Shown here piece after piece: positions 46,581 through 57,662 of a DNA stretch of 64,000 nt; position 1 is the stretch's first letter; each line of letters begins with the position of its first letter. The DNA lies in NCBI RefSeq assembly GCF_000208745.1, contig NC_030850.1:7348509-7412508 (forward strand), written 5' to 3'. The notes under the pieces are model-generated. The model was not told the origin of the DNA. It was given only the letters and a program-made list of their open reading frames with translations, and searched no databases. The stretch is from Theobroma cacao (Eukaryota > Streptophyta > Magnoliopsida > Malvales > Malvaceae). The position numbers were made by a program, and so were the translations under genes.

Positions 46581-48839
46581 TCTACCATATTTTCACATGA
46601 GCTGGCAGCAGGCTCCTCTAGGCTCTAGCTGAATTTTGAAAAGGATGCAGAGCACAATTGAACAACATTTTATGACCTTTTGGGGCAGGATTAAGTTTCT
46701 GCACCCAAAATTTTGCATACTACCGTAAAATGATCGATTTATTTAGCCCCAGCTTTTTGTTGATTTTAGTTTGGTTATTGATGGTTTTTATTTTCGGTTA
46801 AAAAATAAAAATAATGAAAAACAAAAAATAACAAAAAGTAAAAAACAAAAACCAAAGCAGGTTATCAAGCAATATCTTTCATGGAGAGGTCTGAGGTTTG
46901 TGAATGTTTAACCATTGTGGGGAGCTGGGGCTCTGAGAGGCGGCTCCTGTTGCTTCATTCATTTTATGTTGAGAACTTTTCAATACAATTTTAAACGTCA
47001 TTCGTAAGTCTAGTTCTTCTTACAATTCATATATGTGAATAATGATATAAATCGATGGATTAAAACGTAACAGAAGAGAGTCTCACAATTGAAATACTTA
47101 CTTATAAAAAGATTAGCTCTGTGCAAGTTATTAGGAAGAACAATTTTGTAACAAGGATATTAGTAACTTTTTTTCTTTATTTAGTTGTTTCTTTGATCAC
47201 CATATTAAGAGGTGGTCGAGTTGTTGCAGTGTCGCCGGTAAGTGGTAACATGGAAACTATTTTTTTAAGAAGTGAAAACTTTTGTTATTATTTACGTAAT
47301 TAAATGCAAACTTTTTGCATTAATATTTTTGTTTTTTAAAAAATTTTAAGGATAATTTTATATTCTCTAAAGTTACTAGTCATTGCTGACAAATGGCACT
47401 GAATGGTTGAAAGGAAAAAAAGTATACATTTTGAAACAACAGGCATTTTGATAATTTAACCTTATTAACTAGTGGTTAAGGCCAGACTACTAGTCAATAA
47501 GGTTAATCCTACTTCCTAGGACAATAAATAGGATTGAAGTGAATTTTCGCCGCCCTTAATTAGACATTGACATTGGAAGAAAAAGTTTGAGAAGGAGATT
47601 GACAAGGGAAACCACCGAAATTTTTTAGCTTAGTGGTCCAATGGTAGTTTGGGTTATTTCCATGAAACTACGAGAATGAAGGCCAAAGTTTTAAACTACT
47701 TTCCTTCCATGAACGCTCTGACCTTTTTGTTCAACCTTTTCCGACTTGTAATGTATCCTTTTCACTATAATTGACTGACTCAAAAACACCCAAGTTTTCT
47801 TGTAAGTATGAAAGTTTTACCTTCTAATTTCGCTTTTTTCCAGTTTTTACTATTTCTTTGTTGAGTGTAATCGACTGACTGAAAAACACCGAAGTTTACT
47901 TGTAAGTTCGTCGATCATGAAGACAAGCACCTTATAAAGAAGCGCAATCCTGATGCAGTAGAAATAATCCCACTTCATTTCCTGTAGAAACTACAACTAC
48001 TTTCTCTTTCACCCAACTAGTTACTATAATTATTAGCTCAATTCTTTGCCTATATATAGCGTTTCTCGTCTCGCTATGATTGCCAGGTGGAGGGGAGCTG
48101 CTCAAGCAGGAAATATCGAGGCACTCTATGCATCAATTCAAGAAGACGGAGATGTTTTGAAGTGCATTGATGAGGTGGATTTTGTTGACACTGCCTCGCA
48201 CATAGCTGGAGCCGCAGGGCATACCGATTTTGTGATGGAGTTGATGAACTTATAGCCATCGTTTGCTAAGAAGTTGAACCAAAGTGGTTTTAGCTCCCTT
48301 CACCTGGCCTTGCAGAACGGACATGAAGAGATGGTGCTTCGTCCCCTGGAAATGGATAAAGATCTTGTTCGTGTCAAAGGGAAGGAGGGCTACACTCCTT
48401 TGCATCATGTGATAAGAGAAGGGAACATTGATCTTTTGGCCATATTCTTGGAGGATTGTCTTAAGTGTATCTTTGATGTGACAATTCATAATCAGACTGC
48501 TTTCTACATTGCATTGGAAAAATATCATCCATTATAATTTTAATTATTTTTAATTAATTTTTAACATGACTTGACAATAATATTTTTTAAATAATTTTAA
48601 ACAAATTGAAATAGTTTAGTTTTCTCTATCTCGCCATCCAAATAAAAATTTTAAAATTAAATCTCTATTTCTCTCTCTGGTTAAATACTGTTTATCTCGC
48701 CATCTAACTTTTTTTCACCATCCCAAAGAGCAGAAATGACATAAGCTCTTTCTTATTGTATTTTATTTTTTGGGATTGTGGATCTTGGGGTTTTCAAAGA
48801 CGATGAACAACGATTTTGCTCTTCTATGATGATTGCAGT

Positions 48840-48944
48840 CAGTATGATGAATGTGGTAACTGGATGCTTTCTGATGATGACTTGATTCAAAACGTATGCT
48901 GCGATAGAGATGCCTGTATTGATAAGTTGGAGCGAATTGGTTAA
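48840..48944 (+). pseudogene. Captured last-exon-like fragment, 34 codons
   Basis: After an acceptor-like GATTGCAG the frame reads QYDECGNWMLSDDDLI, NVCCDRDACIDKLERIG and a TAA stop. It is rich in Cys and Asp, followed by T-rich 3'-UTR-like DNA. The source gene is not recognised; no start codon or upstream exon is present. Confidence 0.35.
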
Positions 48945-49394
48945 GATGATGGGCTCAAGGAAAAGGAATAACTACAACATGTTTGATAGGTTTTATGGTG
49001 GTTCACGGATTTATTGTGTCTGAGATTTGGATGATTGTTAAGCATGTTTGTTGGTAATTTTGTTTCTTTTTATGAGATTTTGAGTTAGAATTGTTCAAGG
49101 AATATTTTGTAAAGAGAGTATATTTTGTTTTTGTATAAGGGGAGTGAGCAAGACCCTCCCGATAGGGATATATTTTGTCTTACTTTGGAGGGTTATGGAG
49201 TTTTGTAACTTTTTTTTATGAAATGCACAATTTCATGACTTAGAAAAAAAAGTATGTGTTTTAGGTTCTTGGGTTTATTGGTTTATTCATTGAATCCCAA
49301 AGTTAAGGAGTTGAAATTAATTAAACACATTTGTACATTAAAACACCGTATGACTTTGACAACTTAAATCTAGTTGCGAGCAAGCAAATCCATT

Positions 49395-49790
49395 AGTTAT
49401 TAGATATTATATTACTGATTTTTAGGTATTGTGTCACTAGTTTTTAAGTATTACGAGACTAGTTTTTAGGCATTACGTGACTTAATCATTGCGTGACTGA
49501 GTTTCAAGCATTGCATGACTTATTTTTAAGCAATGTCTAAGTCACATAATGTCTTACTAACTAATCACGCAATGCCTTACTAACTAGTCACGTAATGCCT
49601 TACTAACAAATCACGCAATGCCATATCAGTCAATCACACAATACCTAAAAATTAGTCACGCAATGCTTTAAAACTAGTCACGTTATATCCAAAATCAGTC
49701 ATGCAATGTCTAAAAATTAGTAACATAATGCTTAAAAACTAATCACATAATGCCCCAAAATCGATTACACAATGCCTAAAAACCACTAAA
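49395..49790. repeat. Short-unit array with internal orientation switch
   Basis: Degenerate units of about 23-27 bp with core AGTCACGCAATGCCTTA. From about 49395 to 49530 the unit runs as its reverse complement (TTTTAGGCATTACGTGACTT). From about 49535 to 49790 it runs forward (ACTAGTCACGTAATGCCTTA and similar, about ten copies). The two arms could pair into a hairpin. Confidence 0.7.
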
Positions 49791-51111
49791 ACTATTGAAT
49801 TCCATTTAACAAGATCAACAACTTCAAACGATACACCATATTTCATTTAACAACATAATTAACGAATATACTTACTTGACAAAGAATACTCAAAATGCTC
49901 AAAGGTTTTTTTTCATATATCAAAAATTATTTCAAAATGCTTAAAAATGCTCAAAAGTTTTTCTTCATGTATTAAAAACTATTTTAAAAAGCTCAAAATG
50001 CTTAAACGTTTTTCTTCTAGTAAAGAATGTTCCAAAAATGAATGATCTGACAAGGAAAACTTAAAGAATTTGAGTCAGTTTGAAGCTCGAATCTAAACAT
50101 ACTTAACCCGTTAATAGGTTTCGGGTCGAGACATGGAGCGAAACAAATGGATCGGTTTTATTGAGGGTAATTTTGTTCAAATTTTAATTTTTTTTGACTA
50201 AAAGCAATTAAAATTATAAAAAAACTTATTTTCATGAACGTCTTATGCATGAGGTCTATTTATAAAAAGAACTCAAAATTGACTATAGTCAAAACATGGT
50301 GAACCGAAATGATAGGGATGGCAACACTGCCTTGCACAGAGCTGTGCCCACTAATCATCCCCAGATGATCAAACCTCATCCATCTGCTCGATTTACTTCT
50401 ACTTGTTTGCTAAAAGAATGGATCCTTGTTTTTTATTGTATTTTATGTCTCAATTATTAAACAGATGCTCAAATTACTATTAGCATGCAAGGCTGATAAA
50501 AAATGTGACCAATCAGGCTGGGTTAACAGCTCTGGATGTTGCACGGGGCCAGGTTAACAACGGAGGGAACATTAATATAGTGCGTGTATGCTCATTTCCT
50601 GGAGTTTCAACCATAGGTAAGTCGTGGCAACCAATTTTCAAGTTTTTAACAAAGACATCAGCGGAAAATTTTAAAGATATGGATTAACATATCAAGCGAA
50701 GACCGTAACGCTTTATTAGTAACATTAGGACTGCCGCTAACAGCCGGTCCAACCCATCCTAGAATAAATAGAAATCTGGTGGGAAGATCAGTCATGCATC
50801 CATTTCATTTTCTTGTTTTCTATCTTACAAACTGTGCAGTCTTTATAGTAGCGTTTTTCCTAACCTTGGGCCTCCTTGGACCATTTCCCCTAGGTTTGAG
50901 GACTGCTGTTCAGGTAATATTGGCATTTTTTGCTCTATGCTCTCAAATGCCAATATATGCCATATCTCCATGTTATTTTTTAATGCCCATAGTTATCGAC
51001 GTGTTTTCGTTTTTGGGTTTTGTTAGAATGATGTCCATGTGTAATGCTCCCCTGGTATCGGTAATTAGCGTTGTAGTACTAGGAGGCGTGTTTCTTTTAG
51101 ATGTCTTTTAA

Positions 51112-52480
51112 TTTCTCAATCCTTGTCTAGCATGCTTGTTATTCCTTTTCCTTCTTCTGCATCGGTTCTGCAGACTCTGGTACAAACAACGTTAAGTCAA
51201 GCCTGATCAACACTCAAATTGGCGTACGTACCACCCTTGAAGATGGACGCATCTTGCATCAATTAACATTTCACATTTTCTATGTTGTAGCTGTATTTGC
51301 AGTTTTATGTATCACAACCAATGTCAATTTCTCATACGCTCACCTCTTCTTCTTGCTTTCTTTCTTTTTTTCCCTTTTTTTTTTCAAAATTTTGAACCGG
51401 TGCAGTTTTATATTGTACTCCTATTTTGGGACAAAAAAAATAAAAAAAAATTAATGGAAAAAATTGTTTTGCCATTTCAAAATATAACAGATAATGTTAA
51501 TTTGGAAAAAAATACTAGTAAAATGTTAATTAATTAATGATAATCATTAATTAATTTCAATAGTCAATTTTTCATAAAGGAATAAAATAAAAAAGTCATT
51601 ACATTTTAATTGAAAAATAATAAATTAAATTTCAAAATAAAAATATGATCAATATTATATCCGACAGTGAACATGTACGGTAAAAATATGCTTTAAGCTT
51701 CTTCCCATGTTATTTAACACGCAAGCATGAATCCAGGCAATTTCGCAAACAGCCAGATTATGTTAATAAAGCCCATGAATTTCACCCTTAGGTTATTTAA
51801 TAAATTTTTGCTGTAAATAGTACTAGAAACAAAAGTAAATCTTTTTAAAGGATTTACCACTTTTAACAAAGAAAACGAACAAGGTCAGCATAAAAAAAAA
51901 TTAAGTAAAACCTTAAATTGCTATGACAATAATTTTAGACCAATATTATATATGTTTATCTTATCATGTAATGTATAAGCTTGATAAATTAAGGTGCATT
52001 TTCCTCAAAAATTACCATCTCAGCTAATTAACACTTAAATAGTGAATTTAATTAAATTTTAAAGTATGCTTGATTAACATCCAATAAATACTTAATAAGA
52101 TTTTTTAATTAGCTTGATTTGGGGATATATATAAAAATTCATACTCACAAATATATTTAATTTAATAGATTAATAATACATAGAAAGAATTAATTGGAAA
52201 TGATATATACAAACCGGATTCAATTATAGGTTATTGTTGAACAATAAGATCTTATTATAATTTTACATAATTCTTCAATTTAAGAAAATATATATTCCAT
52301 TCATTCTTTTTTTTTAAGTTTCTTTTTATTAAATAGTTAATACTCGTTTTATATTCTAACTTATTTTTGCATAAATTATTTTTTTTACTTTTTGATATTA
52401 AAATATAACCACGAAATAGCAATTTTCTAAAAAAAATTAAAATTTTAATATAAAATAAACTAAAATCAATCTTTTTCTCA
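51112..52480. repeat. 3' flank shared by genes D and E
   Basis: It matches 60573-61830 over more than 1 kb, including AGTCAAGCCTGATCAACACT, GAAGATGGACGCATCTTGCA, TTTAACAAAGAAAACGAA and ATAGGTTATTGTTGAA. Genes A-C lack the first part, so D and E form their own subgroup. It is AT-rich with no ORF. Confidence 0.75.
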
Positions 52481-52794
52481 CTTTGATGTATTAATTAAAA
52501 ATTTATTTGATATGTCAACATGTCACATCAATATCACATAATATAAAAATTACAAGTATAATTTTCACAAACGACAATTAATCAAATTATTAATTATAAA
52601 ATCTATTTGATACAAAATAAAAATAAAGAAATACAAAATAAAAGTAAGAGACTTGATTGAACATAACAAAAAATTAAAAATTTATTTTTTAAATAATTTT
52701 AAAAAAATTTAGATATTATATTTAAATTTTTTTGAAATTTATTATATCATGTTCGGTTGACATGAAAAAAAAATAAGGAAAACTTTAGGAGAAA

Positions 52795-54070
52795 ATCATA
52801 CAAAGGGCTTATTATACAAAGGGCTTCCTTGCTTGACACTTGGCAATTATAGAAGAAGCCCCAAAAGTTATGAAGTTACAAAATTACCCCATTATCAAGC
52901 AAAAATCTTAAATAAGTTACTATTTTTAGCCAAATAAATGGCATTAATTATTTATACATATCATAACACTTTTTATTTTATGATATAATAATAACTTATT
53001 AGTTTGATTATAATTTAAATTCATCCAAGATAAAAATATTTAGAACAAAGTGATAAAGTAAATAGCATGACTCAAAAGTTATTTACATAGAAAAAACATT
53101 AAAAAATTTTCCTTATTTTTAACTTAAATATTATTATAATTTAAAACTCTCTTCACACCGTGCTTAGTTAAATCTCTTCCTCATGGACCAAATACCAATC
53201 TATAACTATAAATCCCTTTGGGCTTCCTTGCTTGACACTTGGCAATGGTATTGCTTGAAGGAAGAAATCAACTATAAAGCCCAAATTCAAGAGTCAATTA
53301 CTTTGTGAGAGGTTCACTTCTAAATGAAATGACATTTACACTAGTTTAACTATTTGACAAGTCTAATTGCTTGATCATTCTCACTTTCTATATTTATTAA
53401 TAATATAAAAAAATTCTCAACAAACAAATAAATGAAAATAAACTAAATTCAAAATATAAGTTTGTTTACTTACATGTCAATAATTTTTTTGATGATAGCC
53501 ATATAAAGGTACACAAATCTCATAAAATTTTCAAAATGAGTGTTTTCAAAGTTTTTTTCTTCATTCAACAACTAAAAAATATATTTTCTCTTAAACACAC
53601 GTAAAATTTGACGTTATTAGAATAGCGTATTTCAAGTCTATCTTACCATCTAAAATTTATGAGTATAAATAAGAAAAAAAAGTTAAAAGAAAATTGAGTA
53701 GTAAAAAGAAGTACTATAAGTTGTATTGTTACACTTTTTTGCTTCATCATCAGCAAATAAGTACATAACTGATTATACAACTTCATATCACTAAATGAAC
53801 TTGATTATGGAAAAAAAAATAAAGCACTTACATGCATTTTAGATCACTAAATCAACTTAACTATTAAAAAAAAAACACTTACATGCATGTAGTCGTCCTA
53901 TTTAAGCTAATAAATAATCTCATGTAAGATTTTTACAACAAATTGAGCGTTTAAAATTATGAATAACCAAAAAGGGTTGTTATATTTAAAGGAAGTCTCA
54001 AAGGGTTTTTAGCTTGACACTTGACTAGGTTTTTGGTTTGACACGTGGTTGTTGAGGCGTGGGCTTGAAG
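52795..54070. other. AT-rich DNA with Helitron-like terminal motifs (tentative)
   Basis: AAAGGGCTTCCTTGCTTGAC then ACTTGGCAAT at about 52820-52850 recurs at 53217-53247 (as TTTGGGCTTCC...). A related AAAGGGTTTTTAGCTTGACACTT with GACACGTGG lies at 54000-54050. Such GGG...TTGACACGTGGC starts are seen in plant Helitrons, but no CTRR hairpin end or helicase was found. No gene is seen. Confidence 0.25.
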
Positions 54071-54221
54071 TATAATGGGATTTGTGGTTGAGTTTTTAGG
54101 CGTGAGCTGAGGTCTAGGGTTGGGTTTGAATTAGATTGTTTTCATCTCACGGTTATATGTGAGTATTAATAAAAAATAATTTTTTTATTCCATTATTTAT
54201 TACTCTCATATCATTTTTCAG

Positions 54222-54316
54222 TGTTAAATGTAACTAATGTAAAAGGATACATATCAACTAGCTAAGAGATAGGGCTTTAAGAGAGATTGAGTTATTACAT
54301 ATTTTATTTTTCAAGT
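54222..54316. repeat. About 100-bp tandem repeat, left copy
   Basis: The unit GTGTTAAATGTAACTAATGT ... AGAGAGATTGAGTTA(T/C)T ... TATTTTTCA occurs here once and twice at 56455-56640. The array is split by the hAT-like element at 54325-56454. Confidence 0.75.
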
Positions 54317-54432
54317 GTTAACTGTAAGGGCGGAGCTAGTCATTTTTTTTTTAGAGGGCCAAAGGCTGAGAAGAATAAAAGTTAAAAATTTTTAAAATTA
54401 ATATATTGAACTTAACCATTAATAATCAAAAG

Positions 54433-55470
54433 TAAGGATGTCAACGGGTACATTATTATAGGGTACCCGCGGGTTTATACCCGATTATACAGGATTAGGG
54501 TACTCAACAAACGGGTTCGGATAGTGATTTCATTACCCGAATAGAGTTCGAGTAGGGTTCAAGTACTATCCATTGGGTACCCATTACCTGAACCCGATAA
54601 CTATTTATAAATATTTTATTTATTTATTTATTTTGGCAGAAGTAGCTTTATTTCTTAACTTAATTTGTTCTTTCAATTCTCTTCCATACCAAAGCAATAG
54701 CTAATCGACCATAAAATCAATGACATAAGAGGAAAAGGAAATATGAAACAAAACAAGAATTTGAAAATAGAAGCTCAAGATAAACCACATACTTATAAAA
54801 TTGTCAAATTCCTAACTCAAAAAACCCAATGCCATTTGGGTTAGCATAAACCAAGAAAAGAAACATGTAAATGTAAACAATAACTTGCTAAGTAATAGAC
54901 AGAAAGACACTTAATCGAAGAGTGAGAATCCTATATCTTCATCGTCACTCTCCTCCACTTTCTCTTCTTTCTTTTTCTCCTCAACTCCTGGTGCTTTTGC
55001 CGCTTGGCCAGCGCCTCCAGCAGGAGCTGCAGCTCCTCCTCCTAAGAAACCTTCGCCTCCGCCACCTCCAATAATCACTTGAAAAACAACAGAGTTAGGA
55101 GTGATGAGAGAGAAAGATGAGGTAACGTTGCTAGAGAAGTCGACAATGGCGGCACACTAAACGAGTTTCCTCTGGAGCTCCTAAGCAAAAGCAACAGAAC
55201 CTTCAAGTTCTCCCACCAACTGCTTGGCAATCCATTCCCCGGCACTACTCTTGCACACAAAGGTGAAAACTCCTATTGTTTTTCTTATTTAATTAAGTAT
55301 TTAAACAGGTTAGGGTAATTATAGAGTAGTGAGAATGTATTAGAGTTAGGGTTAGGGTAGTAATTTTTAAATTATTCAAGTAGTTAATAGGATTAGAGTA
55401 TTTAATTTTTAATAGGGTTAGGGTTCGGGTACCTCGAAATTAACGGGTACCCTACCCATTGACATCCCTA
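54433..55470. mobile_element. Inner hAT-like element carrying a ribosomal P3 retrocopy
   Basis: The ends TAAGGATGTCAACGGGTA and, reverse-complemented, TAGGGATGTCAATGGGTA are terminal inverted repeats. A perfect 8-bp target duplication ATCAAAAG flanks it (54425-54432 and 55471-55478). Subterminal DNA is rich in GGGTACCC motifs. It is 1038 bp long with no transposase. The perfect target duplication suggests a younger insertion than the outer element. Confidence 0.85.
54911..55276 (-). pseudogene. Intronless decayed copy of 60S acidic ribosomal protein P3 gene
   Basis: The minus-strand frame over 122 codons matches the plant stalk protein P3: [52 protein letters not shown], an Ala/Gly hinge, then [16 protein letters not shown] and the conserved IGFSLFD terminus (TAA at 54913-54911). 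The start codon is ATA (55276-55274) and at least two internal TAG codons occur, so it is dead. No introns and no frameshifts are seen. A likely 3' UTR runs to an AAATAAATAAATAAATAAAA stretch near 54620. This fits a processed pseudogene. Confidence 0.88.
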
Positions 55471-56454
55471 ATCAAAAGATTTATAATAGATAATAATTTT
55501 ATACAATAAGTAAATCAAAAGAAACAAAAAGAAAAAAACTTATAATAGTACTCTAAGGAAATTTTGTTCGACAATAGTAATATCTTTTTTAATATAAATA
55601 ACTAAATTATCTATAAGAAACTTATCATTCATTTTATTTCGAAATCTTATCTTTCTAAATGACTAAAAAATTAATGTAGTCAATATCCAATATTCTTATT
55701 TTTTATTTTTAAGCTTATAATACTAAATATTAAACTATAATGTATAAAATATAAATAGTTAAATACGATATACAGAATTAATAATTTTTTCTTATACTTA
55801 AGATAATTTCCCTTCAACTAAATGTAAAACGTAAAGCACATTAAAAGTATATACACAAGATAATTTTTTCTTATATAATTAGGATTAATAAAAAATAATA
55901 TATTGGTGAAATTTTGAACAATAATCAATAATGTAACGCTAGAACTTATATTTGAGAATTACATATAAAATAATTTTTAAATTTTTAAAAATTAAAATCA
56001 TTAAAAATAAAATCCACATAACAAAAAAAAAAGAAAAACATAACAAGTAGAAGATAGAACCTACATAAAAAAAAAAAAGAATATGGTTGATGATTTATAG
56101 AAATTTAGAAAAGAAAATCTATAGAAACTTAAACTATATGAGCAAATAGAATAGAATTGAAAAAAATAAATAATAATAATATAAATAAAAAAATTTAAAT
56201 AAAAACTTTACTTTTTTATAATTTCACAATATAAAGACAAAAAAGAAAAGAGAGAAAGATAGGTGGAGAAATTTAAAAAATTAAAAAAATTAAGAATTTG
56301 AATAAAATCAAATGAGACTTGTAAGATTATTTTATTATTTTTTAATTATATTAATTATTTAATGAAAATTATTTTAAAAAATGTTTAAAAATATATAATA
56401 TATAAAAAATTTTAAAAATTTTAGGGATCATGACAAAAGGATGCTCCGCCCCTA

Positions 56455-56640
56455 GTTAAATGTAACTAATGTAAAGTGGAGCAGATCAGTTAATTAAAAA
56501 TAGGATTTTTAGAGAGATTGAGTTACTTCATATTCTATTTTTCAGTGTTAAATGTAACTAATGAAATGGATGCAAATCAACTAGTTAAAGATAGAATTTT
56601 AAGGGAAATTGAGTTACTACACATTCAACTTTAAGTTTAG
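56455..56640. repeat. About 100-bp tandem repeat, right two copies
   Basis: Two units of the array whose first unit lies at 54222-54316. Each holds GTTAAATGTAACTAATG and AGAGATTGAGTTACT-like blocks. Confidence 0.7.
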
Positions 56641-56904
56641 AGATTTTATTTAAGGTTTTGCTTTTTTTTTTAATAAAAGTACCATCACAAATATCACAAT
56701 GATGGCTATAATAACAACAATTATATATTTTGTAAAATAATATTTTATATATGTCAATGTACATCAACAATTAAATATGATAATATAATTACTATTGTAT
56801 ATCTATTTCACAATGTATTCTCAATTCAATTGAAAAAAAAAATTTTTACCATCCTGAGCGTATCGCATGAGCAGCAAACTAGTCTATCCTTAAAATAAAC
56901 GTAA

Positions 56905-57025
56905 ACTATAAGTGGAGGTGGTGGTGACAAGTGTCCATAAAGGACATAAAAGAAATTTGCAAAATTTTGAAAGGTAATCTTGACATTTTATGAGTAAGAT
57001 TAGGAGTTAAATTTTGAGCATAAAA
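56905..57025 (+). repeat. Dispersed upstream fragment of the ankyrin-gene units, copy 3
   Basis: GTGGTGACAAGTGTCCATAA, AGGTAATCTTGACATTTTA and GATTAGGAGTTAA match 26806-26900 and 27440-27530. No ankyrin exon is attached. Confidence 0.6.
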
Positions 57026-57518
57026 CCATTTTAGGACTGTCGATGAATTTTATGTTGAGCTTTCTATTTGAGCTCTTATGATGGGTTTTTTTATTATTTT
57101 CAATATAAATATATGCTTTATATTTTTTTGTGTATTTGACGTGTTAATTTAAAAAATTATTTACAAATAGATATGATGATGACAAGTGTTTACAGAGGAG
57201 ATAGAATATTTTTCGTATCCATCCAAAGTCCAAACAAGATAAGGAATTCTATTTGCCCTTTTTTCTACATTTCCTTCAACCCTTCACCAAATTTTCCTCT
57301 CCTCCACATCTGTGAGTCATTTTATACATAAAACTCATGCAGATTAATATTCCGTGTCACATCCCCAATGGCTGCTATTATCCATATAGTTGCTCATACT
57401 CTTGAAACAAGCATATGCTCCGATAGCACTTCCTAGTCTAATTGCAGGGATAAAACCTTAAGTAACTTGTAATTCAATTGACAACCGTCCACCAGGAAGA
57501 GTCTGATACAAAGCCCCA

Positions 57519-57662
57519 TTACCAGTTTTCTGAATAGGTATCATTATGGGAAGAACGAGACCAATATTCCTTGACAAGCTGCCCAAAGAGTGATTGCTGT
57601 TTATTCATCAGCTTTGAAGGTTCATCATATTCTATCAATTTCCCCATCGCTGATACTTAGAA
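57519..57662 (-). pseudogene. C-terminal fragment of an ABCC (MRP-type) ABC transporter gene
   Basis: The minus strand reads SISDG, then after a one-base frame change GKLIEYDEPSKLMNK, QQSLFGQLVKEYWSRSS and HNDTYSENW with a TAA stop (57521-57519). The EYDEP...LF..LVKEYWSRS pattern is the typical end of plant ABCC transporters, just after the second nucleotide-binding domain. Nothing of the rest of the gene is seen, so this is a stranded fragment. Confidence 0.75.

Larger units (their letters stand above)
42350..46587 (+). repeat. Tandem duplication unit C (4.24 kb)
   Basis: It runs from the TTTTCACATGAACTGACAGC junction to the same junction at about 46587, where unit D begins without any extra sequence. 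This is the cleanest example of the ancestral repeat unit: 1.5 kb upstream DNA, a two-exon gene, 3' region and TATA-like module. Confidence 0.75.
48523..50280. mobile_element. 1.76-kb insertion inside exon 1 of pseudogene D
   Basis: Homology to paralogs stops after GCATTGGAAAAA and resumes at GACTATAGTC. The block carries a short exon-like coding piece (48840-48944) and an array of short repeats that switches orientation (49395-49790). Target duplication and terminal repeats were not identified, and 47 bp of the target are missing, so the mechanism is open (transposon, Pack-MULE-like capture, or filler DNA at a repaired break). Confidence 0.6.
48076..51111 (+). pseudogene. Ankyrin-repeat/PGG protein D (BDA1-like), multiply broken
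   Basis: The ATG at 48076 starts an exon 1 homologous to genes A-C and E. Lesions: codon 60 AAG to TAG (48253-48255); 47 bp of exon 1 replaced by a 1.76-kb insertion (48523-50280); the exon 1 splice donor changed from GT to AT at 50365; one extra A in the run 50498-50503 early in exon 2 (exon start 50465); a second frame change near 50687 (GATTAACATA against GATAGCATA in paralogs); and deletion of the PPGG/loop part near 50735. The last membrane helices remain open at 50779-51111 (FLVFYLTNCAVFIVAFFLTL). D is closest to E: both share FPGVST in exon 2 and about 1.3 kb of 3' flank. It cannot make the family protein. Confidence 0.92.
54325..56454. mobile_element. Outer hAT-like non-autonomous element
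   Basis: The ends are TAAGGGCGGAGC and, reverse-complemented, TAGGGGCGGAGC: 12-bp terminal inverted repeats with one mismatch. Flanks GTTAACTG (54317-54324) and GTTAAATG (56455-56462) form an 8-bp target duplication with one change; 8 bp is the hAT size. There is no transposase. It is 2130 bp long, or 1084 bp without the nested inner element and its duplicated 8 bp. It splits a tandem array. Confidence 0.75.

Noticed and set aside
49540..49790. CRISPR-like array
   Set aside because: Units are degenerate with no constant spacer size, they switch orientation, and the host is a plant nucleus.
51195..51260. Ubiquitin-like motif LEDGRILHQLT after gene D (also after E)
   Set aside because: It resembles LEDGRTLADYN of ubiquitin over a few residues only; the rest of the ubiquitin fold is absent and the reading frame is not linked to the ankyrin gene.
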